Source: Alphaproteobacteria bacterium
GTDB lineage: Bacteria > Pseudomonadota > Alphaproteobacteria > RF32 > CAG-239
Assembly (NCBI GenBank): GCA_003542415.1
Contig: DPKR01000004.1
Span: 1-5,707, forward strand
Length of the DNA stretch: 5,707 nucleotides
Reading direction: 5' to 3'
The position numbers and the translations under genes are program-made. Of this stretch, positions 4,682 through 5,707 are shown in pieces (position 1 is the first letter of the stretch; each line of letters opens with the position of its first letter). The notes under the pieces were generated by a model. The model saw nothing but the letters and a program-made list of their open reading frames with translations, searched no databases and was not told the origin of the DNA.

Positions 4682-5707
4682 TTAAAACCGTTTGTTGTTC
4701 ATTGGTCCAAATGGAAAGCCTCCCATTGAACCGCGTTTTAATACTTGAGAAAACCCTTTGATACCGCCGAATTTTCCCATTTGTTTGACCATAGAAGCCA
4801 TCTGCTCATAAGATTTTAAGAGCTTGTTGACATCCATTACCTCAACCCCCGAGCCGTTTGCAATCCGTTTTTTGCGGCTTGCCTTGATAATATCGGGGTT
4901 AGACCTTTCAGCCTTTGTCATTGAAAGAATAATTGCCTCTTGTTTTTTCAATATCTCGTCGCCGTTAATTTGTTCCAACTGTGTTTTATATTTTGCAATT
5001 CCAGGAATCATTGAGAGCACGCTTGACATTGAGCCGAGTTTTTTCATCTGTCTCATTTGAGATAAAAGGTCGTTCAAATCAAACTTTCCTTTCATCATTT
5101 CAAGCATATCTTTTTCAGCCTGTGCGCGATCAACCGTTTCCATCGCTTTTTCAACAAAGCTCACAACGTCGCCCTGTCCCAAAATACGTCCGGCGATGCG
5201 GTCAGCATGAAAAGCCTCAATTTCATCAAGCTTTTCACCCGTGCCCAAATATTTAATCGGCACACCTGAAATCATTTTCATTGAAAGCGCGGCACCAGCC
5301 CTTGACGAGCCGTCAACACGTGTCAAAACCAAGCCTGTGATACCGAGTTTTTCATTAAACGCTTTGGCAACATTGCATGCTTCTTGGCCGATTAAAGCAT
5401 CAGCCACGAGCAAAATTTCGGTCGGATTTGCAAGCTTTTTAACATCACTTACCTCATCCATCAGGGTTTCATCAATCTGCAGGCGACCAGCCGTATCCAA
5501 AACAAGCACATCATATACGCCCGTTTTGGCAGCTGTTAAGGCGCGCTTTGTAATTTCAAGCGGGGACTCACCTTTAACAATTTCAAGCGAATCGACTCCG
5601 ATTTGCTCAGATAACTGTTTGAGTTGTTCTTGTGCGGCCGGACGATAAACATCGAGTGAGGCAAGCAAAACCTTTTTGTTTTTCTTAAGCTTGTTTGCAA
5701 TTTTTGC
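4682..5707 (-). CDS. ffh: Signal recognition particle GTPase Ffh, C-terminal 341 residues (5' end off window)
   Basis: Ffh binds 4.5S RNA and signal sequences and, with FtsY, delivers ribosomes to the Sec translocon. The frame is open to the right edge, where codon 5707-5705 reads Ala; the family is about 450 residues, so roughly 110, including the N domain and the P-loop, are missing. Counting from the edge: DVYRPAA (19-25, G2), DTAGR (71-75, G3), TRVDG (129-133, G4, in the alphaproteobacterial TRVD form) and GTGEKLDEIEAF (155-166). The methionine-rich M domain starts near 200 and includes QMRQMKKLGSMSSVLSMIPG and the RNA-binding SRKKRIANGSG (277-287). The tail is Gly/Met/Phe-rich. An internal TTG at 5668 is an ordinary Leu codon in the conserved KVLLASLDVYRPAA stretch, not the start. 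It is the most upstream gene of the visible operon. Confidence 0.97.
   Translation of the reverse strand, partial: AKIANKLKKNKKVLLASLDVYRPAAQEQLKQLSEQIGVDSLEIVKGESPLEITKRALTAAKTGVYDVLVLDTAGRLQIDETLMDEVSDVKKLANPTEILLVADALIGQEACNVAKAFNEKLGITGLVLTRVDGSSRAGAALSMKMISGVPIKYLGTGEKLDEIEAFHADRIAGRILGQGDVVSFVEKAMETVDRAQAEKDMLEMMKGKFDLNDLLSQMRQMKKLGSMSSVLSMIPGIAKYKTQLEQINGDEILKKQEAIILSMTKAERSNPDIIKASRKKRIANGSGVEVMDVNKLLKSYEQMASMVKQMGKFGGIKGFSQVLKRGSMGGFPFGPMNNKRF

Noticed and set aside
2526..5648. Plus-strand frames across rplS, trmD, rimM and ffh
   Set aside because: All are antisense shadows of well-identified housekeeping genes.
5666..5668. TTG as the ffh start
   Set aside because: It is a Leu codon in the conserved KVLLASLD segment; the frame continues to the window edge and the N domain and P-loop must lie upstream.

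Overview
The window looks like a piece of an AT-rich alphaproteobacterial chromosome. The main evidence is the minus-strand run ffh-rpsP-rimM-trmD-rplS, an order typical of Alphaproteobacteria. Supporting signs are the TRVD form of the Ffh G4 box and the long alanine/glutamate tail on ribosomal protein bS16. Short intergenic gaps, near-consensus promoters and simple stem-loop terminators fit a streamlined, possibly host-associated or gut lineage. The exact taxon cannot be read from the sequence.

Layout, left to right. Positions 1-50 (minus) hold only the first 16 codons of rplM (uL13), which runs off the left edge; a strong promoter precedes it at 93-120. A minus-strand terminator (214-244) separates it from an unrecognised 113-residue helical protein (256-597), which has its own consensus-like promoter at 678-706. 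Next are an unrecognised 118-residue protein (718-1074) and a TerB-fold-like helical protein (1067-1498). These two overlap by 8 nt and are probably co-transcribed and translationally coupled. Across a 161-bp divergent intergenic region, a plus-strand gene (1660-2439) encodes a 259-residue secreted outer-membrane beta-barrel protein, with two back-to-back hairpins in its leader. A bidirectional terminator (2463-2490) separates this gene from the convergent translation operon rplS-trmD-rimM-rpsP-ffh (2512-5707, minus), whose ffh 5' end lies beyond the right edge.

The right half is a housekeeping block for protein synthesis and targeting: the signal recognition particle GTPase, 30S protein bS16, a 16S maturation factor, the tRNA m1G37 methyltransferase and 50S protein bL19. 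The left-centre block (256-2439) is accessory. The TerB-like/118-aa pair, possibly with the 113-aa gene, is the only part that could be an undescribed system. Its function cannot be assigned from sequence, and no defence, mobile or CRISPR signature is visible. No tRNA, rRNA, insertion sequence or CRISPR array was found, and no gene-free stretch exceeds about 205 bp.
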